From: Cryomorphaceae bacterium 1068
Lineage (GTDB): Bacteria; Bacteroidota; Bacteroidia; Flavobacteriales_D; Cryomorphaceae
Assembly (NCBI GenBank): GCA_027214385.1
Contig: JAPVXR010000005.1
Span: forward strand, 146,523-210,522
Reading direction: 5' to 3'
DNA: 64,000 nucleotides
Of this stretch, positions 17,718 to 26,252 are shown piece by piece. Made by a program: the position numbers and the translations under genes. Position 1 is the first letter of the stretch. Each line of letters opens with the position of its first letter. Below the pieces are notes generated by a model. That model saw nothing but the letters and a program-made list of their open reading frames with translations, made no database searches and was not told the DNA's origin.

Positions 17718-18317
17718 TTACAATTTAAGAGATAATGTTATTCCCGTTACCGGTTGAAGTGACGGAGTAACGAAAGGTTGAATATTCATCGTCAAATCTT
17801 CGCCCACATCGAAGTAAAACAAATGAGCATCGACATTTGCATCTATGATATTCAAAACATAGATCGCTCCAATGGCGATGTAGGAAAGATCGCGCCAAGT
17901 CTTGTATTGACTGATCAACTCTTCGAGTTGTGTACTTGTGAAACCTGTTCCGTTTTCAGTGGTGGGATCACCATCTGTTTCAGCTTTAAACGCGTCTTTG
18001 TAAAGGTCGATTTGCTTGAGGTTGTCGTTCAGGTACCAACCCGCTACTGCAAATCCACCATATATGATCGGCACTTTCCAGTATTTCTTGTTGTAAATCT
18101 GCCCTAGTCCAGGCAGGGCAGCAGACATGATGGTAGCTTTTTTAGGACTATGAGGTTTTAATTCTGATTCGGTAGCGACTTCAGCAACCGTACCCTCGAT
18201 TGTGCCACGCTCTACTTCAAGTTCTACCTCCGTAGTATCTGTTTGAGCAAATACCATACTCGCACAGAAAATGATGAGAGTGGAGAGAAAAATGCGTTTT
18301 ATGAATCTAGTCTTCAA
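17718..18317 (-). CDS. DUF5683 membrane/envelope protein
   Basis: About 199 residues. Signal peptide or anchor at the N-terminus (KTRFIKRIFLSTLIIFCASMVFAQ). The core has 'HSPKKATIMSAALPGLGQIYNKKYWKVPIIYGG', the hallmark of DUF5683, followed by a hydrophobic segment, a middle loop 'YKDAFKAETDGD', and 'WRDLSYIAIGAIYVLNIIDANVDAHLF'. Function unknown; genes of this family sit between parB and dapB in flavobacteria. No ATG is available: TTG at 18317 gives the best signal peptide, TTG at 18326 is possible; either overlaps the parB end by 11-20 bp. Confidence 0.85.
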   Translation of the reverse strand: MKTRFIKRIFLSTLIIFCASMVFAQTDTTEVELEVERGTIEGTVAEVATESELKPHSPKKATIMSAALPGLGQIYNKKYWKVPIIYGGFAVAGWYLNDNLKQIDLYKDAFKAETDGDPTTENGTGFTSTQLEELISQYKTWRDLSYIAIGAIYVLNIIDANVDAHLFYFDVGEDLTMNIQPFVTPSLQPVTGITLSLKL

Positions 18318-19188
18318 GTGAATCAATGATGCGTCTTAGTTGATCATCTGAGGCAAAGGTAATCTCAATTTTTCCTTTTCCTTTCTGATCGCGCTTGATG
18401 TCAACTTTTGTGCCAAATCGATCCATTAAATCAGACTTTATCTTTTGGTGTTCAAAGGAAAGAGGCGCAGGTTTTTTCTTCGCTTTTTTACTTTTAGATT
18501 CTTTTCCAAAATCTTCAACTTGTCTTACAGACATCCCGTCTGCCAGAATCTTATCAAATGCAATTAGTATTTCCTCTTCACTGTCAAAAGCCAAGAGAGC
18601 GCGGGCATGGCCCATGGTTATCTTTGATTCCCTCAGCGCCATTTGCACTTGAGGAGGAAGTTTGAGCAATCGCAAGTAATTGCTAACCGTGGCTCTTTTT
18701 TTGCCGACTCTTTGGCTCATGGCCTCTTGGGTAAGGTTGCATTCTTCGATCAGTCTTTGGTAGGAGATGGCAATCTCGATAGGATCGAGATTCCTGCGTT
18801 GGATGTTCTCAACGAGAGCCATTTCGAGCATGGCTTGATCGTTGGCGACTCTGATGTAAGCCGGAATCTCCGTGAGTCCTGCTATTTGAGAAGCACGAAA
18901 CCTTCGTTCACCACTGATCAACTGAAATCTATCGTGACCAAGTTTCCTGACCGTTACGGGTTGAATGATACCGAGCTGTTTGATGGATTGAACCAACTCC
19001 ATAAGCGGCTCCTCTTCAAAAACTGTACGTGGCTGGAAAGGATTGGCTTCGATGGACTCTACAGGAAGCATAGCTACAGAACCAAGAACGCGTTCAGCAC
19101 TTTCGGATCTTACTCCGGAGGTGATGTCGGTTTCGACATTCTCCAATAAAGCACTTAGCCCTCGCCCTAAACCTCTTTTTTTACTCAT
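18307..19188 (-). CDS. parB: Chromosome partitioning protein ParB
   Basis: 293 residues. N-terminal 'KKRGLGRGLSALLE' (the ParA-stimulating end), ParB/Srx domain with 'NPFQPR' (~55) and the CTP-binding 'SGERRFRAS' (~100) plus 'ENIQRRNL' (~128), then a helix-turn-helix 'SQRVGKKRATVSNYLRLL' (~155), and a C-terminal dimerisation helix region. ParB binds parS, forms a CTP-dependent clamp and acts with ParA in origin segregation. The ATG at 19188 overlaps the parA stop (ATGAGTAA). I saw no parS-like 16-mer (TGTTTCACGTGAAACA type) in the window. Confidence 0.95.
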   Translation of the reverse strand: MSKKRGLGRGLSALLENVETDITSGVRSESAERVLGSVAMLPVESIEANPFQPRTVFEEEPLMELVQSIKQLGIIQPVTVRKLGHDRFQLISGERRFRASQIAGLTEIPAYIRVANDQAMLEMALVENIQRRNLDPIEIAISYQRLIEECNLTQEAMSQRVGKKRATVSNYLRLLKLPPQVQMALRESKITMGHARALLAFDSEEEILIAFDKILADGMSVRQVEDFGKESKSKKAKKKPAPLSFEHQKIKSDLMDRFGTKVDIKRDQKGKGKIEITFASDDQLRRIIDSLED

Positions 19189-19993
19189 TTTCCAGTTCAA
19201 TCATTTTATCCTCAGTCTTAATGCGAGTCAGATCATTCTTTTGAAGAATTTCCCTGGCGAGGTTGAGGTAGTTGATCGATCCTTTGCAAGAAGCATCGTG
19301 CATGATGATGGTTTCTCCATGACTAGGTGCTTCACCAAGTCTGGTATTTCTATGGATGACAGTATTGAATACCAGCTCCTGAAAGTGCATTTTCACTTCT
19401 TCCACCACTTGGTTGGCCAGTCTCAATCGACTATCAAACATGGTGAGTAGTATACCTTCGATAGCCAAATCAGTATTTAAACGCGACTGAACGATTTTAA
19501 CGGTATTCAATAGCTTACCCAAACCCTCAAGAGCAAAGTACTCGCATTGAACCGGTATGATGACAGAGTCTGATGCTGAAAGAGCATTGACGGTAATCAA
19601 GCCCAGTGATGGTGAACAGTCTATGATGATAAAATCATATTCCTCTTTCAATTCTTGCAAGGCGTGCTTCATCATCTTCTCCCTATTCGGAAGGCTGATC
19701 ATTTCAATTTCGGCACCTACCAAATCGATGTGAGCAGGGATAAGGTCCAAGTTGGGATTATCCGTATGTATGATGATATCCTTTGGGTCTACCTCGTTGA
19801 TCAAGCATTCGTAAATGCTGGTCTTGATCGTTTTAGGATCTATGCCTACGCCGCTGGTGGCATTGGCCTGAGGATCGGCATCGACCAAAAGGGTTTTGTG
19901 CTCCAGCACACCTAAGCAGGCGGCCAGATTGATAGCTGAAGTGGTTTTTCCTACTCCACCTTTCTGATTGGCAATTGAAATTATCTTTCCCAT
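19181..19993 (-). CDS. parA: Chromosome partitioning ATPase ParA (Soj family)
   Basis: 270 residues. Deviant Walker A 'NQKGGVGKTT' with the signature lysine (~9-18), 'VDADPQANATSG' (Walker A', ~40) and Walker B 'IIIDCSPSLGLITVNAL' (~122). A cytoplasmic P-loop ATPase that binds DNA non-specifically as an ATP dimer and moves ParB-parS complexes. ATG at 19993 chosen; the in-frame TTG at 19999 adds two residues. It follows the MBL-fold hydrolase gene by 2 bp and overlaps parB by 8 bp, so all seven genes from 20676 to 14835 could be one transcript. Confidence 0.95.
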   Translation of the reverse strand: MGKIISIANQKGGVGKTTSAINLAACLGVLEHKTLLVDADPQANATSGVGIDPKTIKTSIYECLINEVDPKDIIIHTDNPNLDLIPAHIDLVGAEIEMISLPNREKMMKHALQELKEEYDFIIIDCSPSLGLITVNALSASDSVIIPVQCEYFALEGLGKLLNTVKIVQSRLNTDLAIEGILLTMFDSRLRLANQVVEEVKMHFQELVFNTVIHRNTRLGEAPSHGETIIMHDASCKGSINYLNLAREILQKNDLTRIKTEDKMIELENE

Positions 19994-19995
19994 AT

Positions 19996-20676
19996 TCAAA
20001 GTTCGATCGATTCTCCTATATCCATTATCTTCAAGTCCAAACCGGCTTGAGTAAATTTATTTTTGGCTTCCTCCAAATCAATCGTGATCGGAGGAAAAGT
20101 ATTGTAATGCATCCCAATAATGTTTTGCACATCCACAAATTCGCTTGCTACGATGGCGTCATCTACTCCCATAGTAAAGTTGTCGCCTATGGGCAAAAAA
20201 GCCCATTTGACATCAAACTCACGAGCGATCAGCTTCATATCATAAGTCAACGCCGTGTCACCTGCGTAGTAAATGCAAAGGTCTCCGAATTCTATGACAA
20301 ATCCTCCGGGGTTCCCCATGTAAGTGCCATTGTCCAGAGATGAACTGTGAACGGCGTTTACATATTTCACTTTTCCAAATGGCTGTTGTACTGCGCCCCC
20401 GTGATTCATTGGGTGCACGTTATCTACTCCTTGATTTCCTAACCATTGATAAATTTCAAAATTCGTAATCACTTTTGCACCCGTTCTTTTGGCAATACTC
20501 ACGGCATCGGCAATATGGTCCATGTGACCATGGGTGATCAAAATGAAATCGGCTTCGACTTTTTCAACATCTATATCTGCGGCCAAAGGATTCGGACTAA
20601 TGAATGGATCGAACAAAATTCGACTATCATTGTGATTAATCCCGAAACAAGAATGGCCGTAATACGTTATCGTCAT
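19996..20676 (-). CDS. UPF0173-type metallo-beta-lactamase-fold hydrolase
   Basis: 226 residues. 'YYGHSCFGI' start, metal-binding 'THGHMDHIADA' (HxHxDH, ~49-54), a second metal His near 'AVHSSS' (~108), 'YYAGDTALTYDM' (~136) and final 'MHYNTFPPI' (~189). These match the UPF0173 metal-dependent hydrolase family (YtkL-like), cytoplasmic proteins of unknown substrate. Start ATG at 20676. Directly upstream of parA with a 2-bp gap, so it heads the parAB-dapB-lepB run. Confidence 0.9.
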   Translation of the reverse strand: MTITYYGHSCFGINHNDSRILFDPFISPNPLAADIDVEKVEADFILITHGHMDHIADAVSIAKRTGAKVITNFEIYQWLGNQGVDNVHPMNHGGAVQQPFGKVKYVNAVHSSSLDNGTYMGNPGGFVIEFGDLCIYYAGDTALTYDMKLIAREFDVKWAFLPIGDNFTMGVDDAIVASEFVDVQNIIGMHYNTFPPITIDLEEAKNKFTQAGLDLKIMDIGESIEL

Positions 20677-20786
20677 GAAATCTCTTTAACGAGGTTTAGG
20701 AAATTTAAAAGTACTTCATTTCGGCTTTTCAAATGGAGAATTCCAAGCCTTATTTTGCACAGTTTTTTGTTAATCCAGACATCCAA

Positions 20787-21308
20787 ATGATCACCATTTT
20801 CAGTGCTACAAATCGTTCAGATAGCAACACCGAATTGATTGCTAGAAACTACAGGAAACTCGCTGAAGATCAGGGTTTCGAGGCCCGGGTATATTCTTTT
20901 TGTGACTTGCCTGGAGATTTCCTTTTAGCTGAAAATTACGGAGACTCTCCGGAAAGTTTTTCACAAGTTTTGAAGGAGATGATACAACCTGTTGATCGTT
21001 TTGTCTTCATTATACCCGAATACAACGGGAGCTATCCGGGAGTGACAAAGTTGTTTTTAGACACCATTAAGCCAAGTGTATGGCAAGGTAAAAAAGCTGC
21101 TTTGGTTGGTGTTGCGACTGGAAGGGCAGGAAATTTGAGAGGCATGGACCATTTGGCAGCTGTGCTCAACTACCTGAAAATGGAAGTGTATAGCCAAAAA
21201 ATACCGCTTTCGTCTGTGCATCAGCACTTAAACGAAAGCGGTAAAATAGCTCTTGAGGAATACAATGACTTACTTTCCCAACAAATCAAGGGTTTTCTGA
21301 AGTTTTAA
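20787..21308 (+). CDS. NADPH-dependent FMN reductase family flavoprotein
   Basis: 173 residues with a flavodoxin-like fold. 'TIFSATNRSDSNTELIARNY' is the phosphate-binding loop, 'FIIPEYNGSYPGVTKLFLDTI' is the FMN-contacting block (~75-95), and 'ALVGVATGRAGNLRGMDHLA' follows (~110). The family reduces FMN, quinones or azo compounds with NAD(P)H in the cytoplasm; substrate not assignable. ATG at 20787 fits the family start; the frame extends upstream to 20733 without homology. It ends exactly against the convergent DUF3276 gene (stops at 21308 and 21309). Confidence 0.9.
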   Translation: MITIFSATNRSDSNTELIARNYRKLAEDQGFEARVYSFCDLPGDFLLAENYGDSPESFSQVLKEMIQPVDRFVFIIPEYNGSYPGVTKLFLDTIKPSVWQGKKAALVGVATGRAGNLRGMDHLAAVLNYLKMEVYSQKIPLSSVHQHLNESGKIALEEYNDLLSQQIKGFLKF

Positions 21309-21704
21309 TTAGCGCTTGTCGAGATCGTCGAAAGAAATATCAGTGAACGATTCAACAGGAGACTCTTCTTTTATTTCTTCCTGTTTTACTTCAGGATGAT
21401 ATTCTGAATGCTCTTCATCTGCAGGGTCAATAAATTCATTGTTCCCTGAACGGATATCTTTAATCTTGTCGATGGCCTCTGTCAAGCCATCTCTGAATTT
21501 TTCAAAGTCTTCTTTGTAAAGGAAGAGTTTGTGCTTCTCGTAAGAAGGCTCCCCATTTTTAAATTGTTTTTTACTCTCGGTAATGGTGAGGTATAAGTCA
21601 TTTCCTCGCGTGGACTTGACATCAAAAAAATAAGTCCTTTTTCCGGCTCGTACCGCTTTTGAGAAAATGTCGTCTCGAATCGAATCGTCGTGTTCCGTTG
21701 ACAT
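21309..21704 (-). CDS. PUR-alpha-like nucleic-acid-binding protein (DUF3276)
   Basis: 131 residues. The N-terminal ~85 residues contain the PUR repeat pattern 'GKRTYFFDVKSTRGNDLYLTITESKK' and 'EKHKLFLYKEDFEKF..GL..AI', and the C-terminal ~45 residues are an acidic, probably disordered tail. Bacteroidota members (DUF3276) form dimers that bind purine-rich single-stranded DNA/RNA. Cytoplasmic. Convergent and directly abutting the FMN reductase gene, so the two share terminator space. Confidence 0.9.
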   Translation of the reverse strand: MSTEHDDSIRDDIFSKAVRAGKRTYFFDVKSTRGNDLYLTITESKKQFKNGEPSYEKHKLFLYKEDFEKFRDGLTEAIDKIKDIRSGNNEFIDPADEEHSEYHPEVKQEEIKEESPVESFTDISFDDLDKR

Positions 21705-21765
21705 AGGTGATAGAAATTAGATTAGTAGTAGTGTAGTGCTGCAAATATACAATTTCAGGTAGAAC

Positions 21766-23646
21766 CTATGAATCTACCGCCTTTTTCTCCTCTAGGAGCT
21801 GCTTCTGATAAAGGTCGCGGTATTCGCCATCAAGGGCCAAGAGCTCCTCATGGCTACCTTTCTCAACTACCCTTCCATGATCAAGCACAATGATCTGATC
21901 TGCCAACTTTACGGTAGAAACGCGGTGACTGATGAGAAGGGTTGTTTTGCCTTTCATTATCTCTCTGAGGTTGCCTAGTATGATTTCCTCCGTCTCAGTA
22001 TCAACAGCTGAAAGGCAATCGTCAAAAATGAGAATGTCAGGCTCTCTGGCAATAGCTCTGGCAATGCTCACTCGTTGCTTTTGTCCACCCGATAAGTTGA
22101 TCCCCCTTTCTCCCAGAATGGTCTCAAATTTCTTTGGAAACTCATCAATATTGTGCTTAACATATGCCCGTTCGGCAGCCTGCTTAATGATTTCAGGACT
22201 TACATCTTCAGGGTTGAGCCCAAAACCGATATTGTTTGCAATGGTATCGCTGAATAGGAAAACATCTTGGGGTACGTAACCGATTGAACTTCTCAAGCTT
22301 TCAAGATTCAGGGAGTTGATCGGTTCATTGTCTACCAGCAATTGACCTTGATTAACATCAAAATTTCTGCAGATCAAATTGGCAATTGTACTTTTTCCTG
22401 ATCCGGTTCTCCCTATAATGGCAAGGGTAGAGCCTTGAGGAATGGTGAAACTAACGTCATGCAAAGCTTCAATCCCGCTATCTGGATAAACAAAGTAGAC
22501 ATTTTTAAAATCGATTTTTCCCGAAATGTTGTCTTTATCGTTTCCGGGGTTGGCGATTTCGGGTTCGGTATGGAGAAATTCATTAATCCTTTCCTGAGAA
22601 GCAGCAGCTCTCTGAACCAATGAAGTGACCCATCCCACACTGGCAAATGGCCAAGTGAGCATATTCACATAAATCACAAACTCGGCTATATTTCCGATGC
22701 TGATTTCTCCTTGTATGGCTTTAATCCCGCCGACGTAGATGGTAATAATAGTACTCAACCCGATTAAGAGAATGATCGCAGGCATAAAAAGAGCGTCAAC
22801 TTTTACTTGTGAAAGGGAGAGTACCTTATACGTATTGCATTCTCTGGTGAAATCCTTTTGAATGAAACTTTGACGATTATAGGCCTTGAGAACTCGTATT
22901 CCCGAAAAGGCCTCCTGTGTTAAGGTCGAGAGTCGAGATTGCTGTCGTTGTACCTTTTCGCTCCTTTGATTGATGATTTTGCTGACGTAGTATATCGAGA
23001 TAGACAATAAGGGCAAGGGAAGCAAAACATATAGAGTGAGCTCGACATTGACTCTTAGCATGGCGCCGATGGCCAATATGGCGAGGACTACAAGGTTGAT
23101 GCTGTACATTATCGCCGGGCCGAGGTACATTCTCACCTGACTTACATCCTCGCTAATCCTGTTCATTAAATCGCCTGTGTTATTCCGACGGTAAAAGGCT
23201 AAGCTCAGTTTTTGATAGTGATCAAAAACTTCATTCTTCAGATCAAACTCTATCAATCGTGACATGACTATAATGGTCTGTCGAGTAAAGAAAAGAAACA
23301 CTCCTTTTAGAACGGATACTCCCAAGTAGATGACTGCCAATATGAGCGATAATCGAGTAATCAACCCTGCCAAAGAACTCTTTTCGTTAATGTTGCTGAA
23401 CACGCTGCTATCGAATCCAAACAGGTCGTTAATCACTTTTACGGAGTAAGGCACCTCTATGGAGTAATCAGAAACCCCATCCCCTTGATAGGCTGCCATG
23501 GTTTCAGTCACCAAATTGAATGCCTCTCTTATGAGCACAGGAGCGTAAATTCCAAATAGATTGGATAGAACAATAAACAGCGTCCCAAAGACTATGTGCC
23601 ATTTATATTTCCAGAGGTACTGATTAAGATGAGCAAGTGCTCTCAT
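21766..23646 (-). CDS. ABC transporter, fused permease and ATPase (exporter type)
   Basis: 626 residues: six-helix type IV exporter domain (~1-345; loops such as 'YYVSKIINQRSEKVQRQQSRLSTLTQEAFSGI' split over 170-230) followed by a nucleotide-binding domain. Walker A 'IIGRTGSGKST' (~410), Q-loop 'GYVPQDVFLFSDT', signature 'LSGGQKQRVSIARAI' (~518), Walker B 'ILIFDDCLSAVDTETE' (~540) and H-loop 'LISHRVST'. Likely works as a homodimer or heterodimer; lipid or drug export is typical but the substrate is unknown. The Walker B ends in 'DDCLSAVD', so the catalytic base is Asp rather than Glu, a feature of one site in heterodimeric exporters. Confidence 0.9.
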   Translation of the reverse strand: MRALAHLNQYLWKYKWHIVFGTLFIVLSNLFGIYAPVLIREAFNLVTETMAAYQGDGVSDYSIEVPYSVKVINDLFGFDSSVFSNINEKSSLAGLITRLSLILAVIYLGVSVLKGVFLFFTRQTIIVMSRLIEFDLKNEVFDHYQKLSLAFYRRNNTGDLMNRISEDVSQVRMYLGPAIMYSINLVVLAILAIGAMLRVNVELTLYVLLPLPLLSISIYYVSKIINQRSEKVQRQQSRLSTLTQEAFSGIRVLKAYNRQSFIQKDFTRECNTYKVLSLSQVKVDALFMPAIILLIGLSTIITIYVGGIKAIQGEISIGNIAEFVIYVNMLTWPFASVGWVTSLVQRAAASQERINEFLHTEPEIANPGNDKDNISGKIDFKNVYFVYPDSGIEALHDVSFTIPQGSTLAIIGRTGSGKSTIANLICRNFDVNQGQLLVDNEPINSLNLESLRSSIGYVPQDVFLFSDTIANNIGFGLNPEDVSPEIIKQAAERAYVKHNIDEFPKKFETILGERGINLSGGQKQRVSIARAIAREPDILIFDDCLSAVDTETEEIILGNLREIMKGKTTLLISHRVSTVKLADQIIVLDHGRVVEKGSHEELLALDGEYRDLYQKQLLEEKKAVDS

Positions 23647-23831
23647 TGATTTTCCTTGATTTTCCTCGGTTGAGGTTGATCGAAAAAGCTTACTTTTGAA
23701 CCTTTAACGGTCTGCAAAGCTAAGTCTAATTGAACCGATAAAAAACACCGAAGTACAGGCAAAGTTCATTCCTTCAATTTTGAAAGAAACAAAGTTCGCT
23801 TTCGATTTTCTCTTTGATTCTAAGACTAATC

Positions 23832-23863
23832 TTGGTCTTAACAGAGAACTTTGTATAGTTTTG
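23832..23863 (+). promoter_or_regulatory. Promoter of the nusB operon (TTG-N21-TAGTTTTG)
   Basis: A perfect Bacteroidota -7 box TAGTTTTG (23856-23863) with a -33 TTG (23832-23834) at 21-bp spacing. It lies ~50 bp before the nusB start, giving a short leader. The rest of the 268-bp gap to the divergent ABC transporter gene shows no gene. Confidence 0.65.
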
Positions 23864-23914
23864 CCGGCTGAATTTATTCTCGACATTTTCAAATCAGTTT
23901 AAGGGAAAACGGAC

Positions 23915-24862
23915 ATGCTCAACCGCCGACACATCCGAATTAAAATTTTGCACATGCTTTACGCTATGGGTCAGTCCGGTGGCAAAACTGTGGCAGCAGC
24001 AGAGAAAGAATTATTCCTCAGCATAGAGAAGATGTATGAAATGTATATCTACTTGATGTCGGTAATGACATACGTTAGGGATGTAGCTGAGAAGAAAATT
24101 GAGGACAACAAGAAAAAACGTCTTCCTACTGAAGAGGACCTGAATCCAAATATGCGTTTCGTTCAGAATCGCTTTTTGAAGCAGCTGGATGTAAATAAGA
24201 GTTTAAATGCAGCTTCTGAAAAAAAGAAAGTTTCTTGGACGGGTGAAGGAGAGTTGATTAGAAAGTTTTACCGCATACTCTTGGAAAGTGAAGAGTATCA
24301 GAACTACATGTCGGCCGAAGAGGACAGTTACGCAGCAGATAAGGAACTCGTTATTCGTTTTTTCAAACGTCACTTGATTAATTTGGAGTCTTTCCAATCG
24401 TTCTTTGATGAAAAGAGCATTTTTTGGTCAGATGATTTGGATATCGTGGCCTCAATGGCATTGAAAACGTTCAAAAGTTTCGAAGAAGATTCTGATGAAT
24501 TCACCCCCATTCTTTCACTTTGGAAGGATCCTGAAGATGAGATTGAGTTTGCCAAAAACCTTTTCAGGAAGACTCTTTCTCAAGCGGCAGAGCACAATAA
24601 GCTCATAAAAGAACACACAGAGAATTGGGAGATCGAACGAATAGCAATGATGGATATGATTCTCATGCGGATGGCTTTGACAGAAGCTCGTGAATTTAAG
24701 CAAATACCGCTGAAAGTAACGCTGAACGAGTACATAGAGATTTCAAAATATTACAGCACTCCAAAGAGCAGCAATTTTATAAATGGTGTTTTGGATAAAC
24801 TGTTTGCTCAACTAAAAGAAGAAGGAACCATCGCCAAGGTGGGAAGAGGTTTGATCCAATGA
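23915..24862 (+). CDS. nusB: Transcription antitermination factor NusB, extended Bacteroidota form
   Basis: 315 residues, about twice the E. coli length of 139. The start 'LNRRHIRIKILHMLYAMGQS' and the C-terminal 'EIERIAMMDMILMRMALTEA' and 'IPLKVTLNEYIEISKYYSTPKSSNFINGVLDKL' (~240-300) are NusB. Between them lies a ~150-residue helical insertion common in this phylum. NusB binds boxA RNA with S10 in rRNA antitermination. Head of a four-gene run: 4-bp overlap with the DUF1573 gene, then yajC and coaE. Confidence 0.92.
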   Translation: MLNRRHIRIKILHMLYAMGQSGGKTVAAAEKELFLSIEKMYEMYIYLMSVMTYVRDVAEKKIEDNKKKRLPTEEDLNPNMRFVQNRFLKQLDVNKSLNAASEKKKVSWTGEGELIRKFYRILLESEEYQNYMSAEEDSYAADKELVIRFFKRHLINLESFQSFFDEKSIFWSDDLDIVASMALKTFKSFEEDSDEFTPILSLWKDPEDEIEFAKNLFRKTLSQAAEHNKLIKEHTENWEIERIAMMDMILMRMALTEAREFKQIPLKVTLNEYIEISKYYSTPKSSNFINGVLDKLFAQLKEEGTIAKVGRGLIQ

Positions 24863-25323
24863 AAGTAAAGTATTTAATAGCTTTTTTTATAATCGGACTT
24901 TTCGCTAGCTGCGAAGAAAGTGAAAACCGTGCGGTAGGCACGGAGGTGATAGATATACCGGTTCAGGAAGACGGGAGTTATGATGAAGACGAGATCGCAG
25001 TCATCAACTTTAGTGAAAAAACAATCGAAGCAGGAAAAATAACACAAGGAGAACTTATTACACACAAATTTGCATTTACGAATACGGGAAATGTGCCTTT
25101 GCTCATCTCAAATGTTGACGGCTCTTGTGGTTGTACGATTCCTCGCAGCTACCCAAAAGGAAAAGTGATGCCTGGGGAAGGCGGAGAAATTGAAGTAGAG
25201 TTTAATAGCGACGGCAAGGTGGGTTTTCAAAACGTAAGCATTATCGTTTCGGCGAATACCATACCCGCTGCAACGCAACTCCTTATTAAAACAGATGTTG
25301 TCGTTCCTGACAACATGAAGTAA
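24859..25323 (+). CDS. DUF1573 lipoprotein (Ig-like, ASPM/HYDIN-like)
   Basis: 154 residues. Lipoprotein signal ending 'IGLFASCEES' (Cys ~16). The mature domain has 'INFSEKTIEAGKITQGELITHKFAFTNTGNVPLLISNVDGSCGCT' in segments, the DUF1573 pattern with the 'GSCGCT' box. Such small beta-sandwich proteins are exported and of unknown function, and frequently sit beside yajC in Bacteroidota. It overlaps nusB by 4 bp and precedes yajC by 14 bp. Confidence 0.88.
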   Translation: MKVKYLIAFFIIGLFASCEESENRAVGTEVIDIPVQEDGSYDEDEIAVINFSEKTIEAGKITQGELITHKFAFTNTGNVPLLISNVDGSCGCTIPRSYPKGKVMPGEGGEIEVEFNSDGKVGFQNVSIIVSANTIPAATQLLIKTDVVVPDNMK

Positions 25324-25337
25324 AATCAAGAAACAAT

Positions 25338-25625
25338 ATGGAACAAGGTGAATTAATCAATATTCTTTTCTGGGTCGGTATTATTGCCGTCTTCTACTTT
25401 TTCATGATTCGTCCGCAGGCCAAGAGAGCCAAGGATGCCAAGAAATTTCGCGAAGCACTGGGAAAAGGTACCAAAGTGGTAACCATTGGAGGAATCCATG
25501 GTAAGGTGCTGGAAGTTCAAGAAAAGACGGTTTTAATTGACACCATGACCGGTACAAAGCTGAAGGTTGAAAAATCTGCCATCTCTCCTGATGGTGTCAG
25601 TGAAGAAGCCATTGCCAAAAAGTAA
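25338..25625 (+). CDS. yajC: Preprotein translocase subunit YajC
   Basis: 95 residues. One N-terminal membrane helix (LFWVGIIAVFYFFMI) is followed by 'RPQAKRAKDAKKFREAL.KG.KVVTIGGIHGKV', the YajC signature, and a small beta domain. It associates with SecDF at the inner membrane in protein export. Short spacing to the DUF1573 gene and a 35-bp overlap with coaE place it inside the nusB operon. Confidence 0.95.
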   Translation: MEQGELINILFWVGIIAVFYFFMIRPQAKRAKDAKKFREALGKGTKVVTIGGIHGKVLEVQEKTVLIDTMTGTKLKVEKSAISPDGVSEEAIAKK

Positions 25626-26214
25626 ACCTCTTCGTGTTGGGATTACAGGCGGTATTGGCGCAGGAAAGTCTGTTGTAGCAAAGGTGTTTTCCGTTCTTGG
25701 TGTTCCCGTTTTCAATGCAGATGCTATTGCAAAGCAAATTCTCACTTCAGATCCTGAAGTGGTCTCTGCGGTGCGCGGTCATTTCGGAGCAGGAGCATAT
25801 CGCGATGGCGTACCCGATCGCGACTATTTGGCTCGAGTCGTTTTTAGCGACTCGTCCCAGAGAGAAACCCTCAATTCAATTATCCATCCGGCGGTAGGGA
25901 CGGCTTTTGAAGAGTTTTGTGCCGCTAATGAGCAATTACCATACGTGCTGAAAGAAGCTGCAATTTTAGTCGAGACAGGCGGTTATGAGCAGCTGGATGC
26001 TTTGATATTGGTTACAGCTCCTGAGGCCTTAAGGATCGATAGAGCCTTGAGCAGAGATAAGACTGATCGCGCATCGGTTGAAAAAAGAATTTCTGCCCAG
26101 CTCAGCGATGAAGAGAAACGACCTCACGCCCATTTCGAGATTGAAAACGACGATAAGAATCCTGTTATCCCAAAGGTTTTACAAATTCATAACGCAATAC
26201 TGCGCTCAGCTTAG
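25591..26214 (+). CDS. coaE: Dephospho-CoA kinase
   Basis: About 207 residues, normal length. P-loop 'GITGGIGAGKSVVAKVF' (~18-34), 'VFNADAIAKQIL' (catalytic Asp, ~45), 'LNSIIHPAV' (~87) and 'RDKTDRASVEKRISAQ..DEEKRPHA' near the C-terminus. It phosphorylates dephospho-CoA to CoA, the final step of CoA synthesis. Start uncertain: ATG at 25591 lies inside yajC; an in-frame start at 25567 adds eight residues, and GTG 25597 is also possible. The overlap implies coupled translation. Confidence 0.93.
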   Translation: MVSVKKPLPKSKPLRVGITGGIGAGKSVVAKVFSVLGVPVFNADAIAKQILTSDPEVVSAVRGHFGAGAYRDGVPDRDYLARVVFSDSSQRETLNSIIHPAVGTAFEEFCAANEQLPYVLKEAAILVETGGYEQLDALILVTAPEALRIDRALSRDKTDRASVEKRISAQLSDEEKRPHAHFEIENDDKNPVIPKVLQIHNAILRSA

Positions 26215-26252
26215 ATGCTAAAGATTATTTTCGCAGCCATAAAATTCAACCC

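Noticed and set aside
23704..23892. 62-codon minus-strand frame before nusB
   Set aside because: It covers the nusB promoter, has no motif, and its composition is not protein-like.
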